Below are positions 5,345-5,477 of a stretch of DNA of 5,477 nt, in pieces. Under the pieces are notes generated by a model. The model did no database searches. It was given only the letters and a program-made list of their open reading frames with translations, and was not told the DNA's origin. How positions within the stretch are numbered: position 1 is the first letter of the stretch; every line of letters starts with the position of its first letter. Origin of the DNA: Flammeovirgaceae bacterium UBA2786 (GTDB taxonomy: Bacteria > Bacteroidota > Bacteroidia > Cytophagales > Cyclobacteriaceae); contig DEIA01000066.1 of assembly GCA_002352225.1 (NCBI GenBank), forward strand, positions 6,996 through 12,472, given 5' to 3'. The translations under genes and the position numbers were made by a program.

Positions 5345-5359
5345 ATCCTGTTACCTTTG
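5329..5359 (+). promoter_or_regulatory. Consensus Bacteroidota promoter for tRNA-Lys
   Basis: TTTG (5329-5332) and TACCTTTG (5352-5359) are separated by 19 nt, an exact match to the primary-sigma consensus TTTG-N19-TAnnTTTG. Transcription should start near 5363-5366, about 40 nt before the tRNA. The -33 box lies inside the first codons of the minus-strand SH3 gene, and that gene's start codon falls in the spacer. Confidence 0.8.
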
Positions 5360-5379
5360 TGCCCTCAATTACGGAAACG

Positions 5380-5393
5380 GCCTAAAATTAGGC
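5380..5393. repeat. Short palindrome GCCTAA-AA-TTAGGC in the tRNA leader
   Basis: Six complementary bases on each side of AA. It lies in the tRNA 5' leader, 11 nt before the mature 5' end, and upstream of the SH3 gene on the other strand. The tight loop makes an RNA hairpin possible only with a shorter stem. It could be an operator or a leader element. Confidence 0.3.
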
Positions 5394-5403
5394 AAAATCG
5401 TAA

Positions 5404-5476
5404 GATCTCGTAGCTCAGTCGGTAGAGCAATACACTTTTAATGTATGGGTCCTGGGTTCGAGTCCCAGCGGGATCA
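5404..5476 (+). tRNA. tRNA-Lys, anticodon UUU
   Basis: A full cloverleaf of 73 nt can be drawn. The acceptor GATCTCG (5404-5410) pairs with CGGGATC (5469-5475), with one U-G pair. The D stem is GCTC/GAGC around AGTCGGTA. The anticodon stem ATACA/TGTAT encloses CTTTTAA, so the anticodon is TTT at 5437-5439. The variable loop is GGGTC. The T stem CTGGG/CCCAG encloses TTCGAGT. The discriminator is A5476, as expected for bacterial tRNA-Lys. It decodes AAA and AAG lysine codons. The window ends one base later, so whether CCA is encoded is unknown. Confidence 0.97.
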
Positions 5477-5477
5477 C

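Overview
The window looks like chromosomal DNA from a Bacteroidota bacterium, probably near the Cytophagales. The evidence is a perfect Bacteroidota-type promoter (TTTG-N19-TACCTTTG) in front of the tRNA, the absence of clear Shine-Dalgarno sequences, exported proteins whose likely cleavage sites read A|Q, and a gene order (ECF sigma factor, HEAT-repeat membrane protein, DUF4097-like proteins) that I associate with this phylum. No mobile element, CRISPR array or phage gene is visible.

Positions 2831 down to 1 (minus strand) form a tight four-gene operon. It runs from an ECF-type sigma-70 factor, to a single-pass membrane protein with an anti-sigma-like N-terminus and HEAT-like C-terminal repeats, to two exported paralogous beta-strand-repeat (DUF4097/adhesin-like) proteins. 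The last of these runs off the window edge. The sigma/membrane-protein junction overlaps by 8 nt and the two beta-repeat genes by 4 nt (ATGA). This suggests co-translation and one envelope-sensing or envelope-remodelling unit. That function is inferred.

Positions 2832-2963 are a divergent control region between the sigma gene and a Tat-exported Dabb (stress-responsive A/B barrel) protein at 2964-3368. Positions 3369-3688 are 320 bp without a confident gene but with a lot of structure. They hold a 14-bp-stem inverted repeat (3428-3494), a 9+3-bp hairpin (3511-3550), several copies of a CTGGTTnACA-like motif, and a possible 50-codon minus-strand ORF. The start codon of that ORF lies in the second hairpin. 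This is the most unusual part of the window.

Positions 3689-4612 encode a ten-helix EamA/DMT-family exporter with a GTG start, probably on a leaderless mRNA. It converges with, and overlaps by 6 nt, a minus-strand membrane protein (4607-5344) with TPR-like helices, two membrane helices and a C-terminal SH3-like domain, an arrangement like BatE. The window ends with a complete tRNA-Lys(UUU) at 5404-5476 on the plus strand. Its promoter is interleaved with the start of the SH3 gene.
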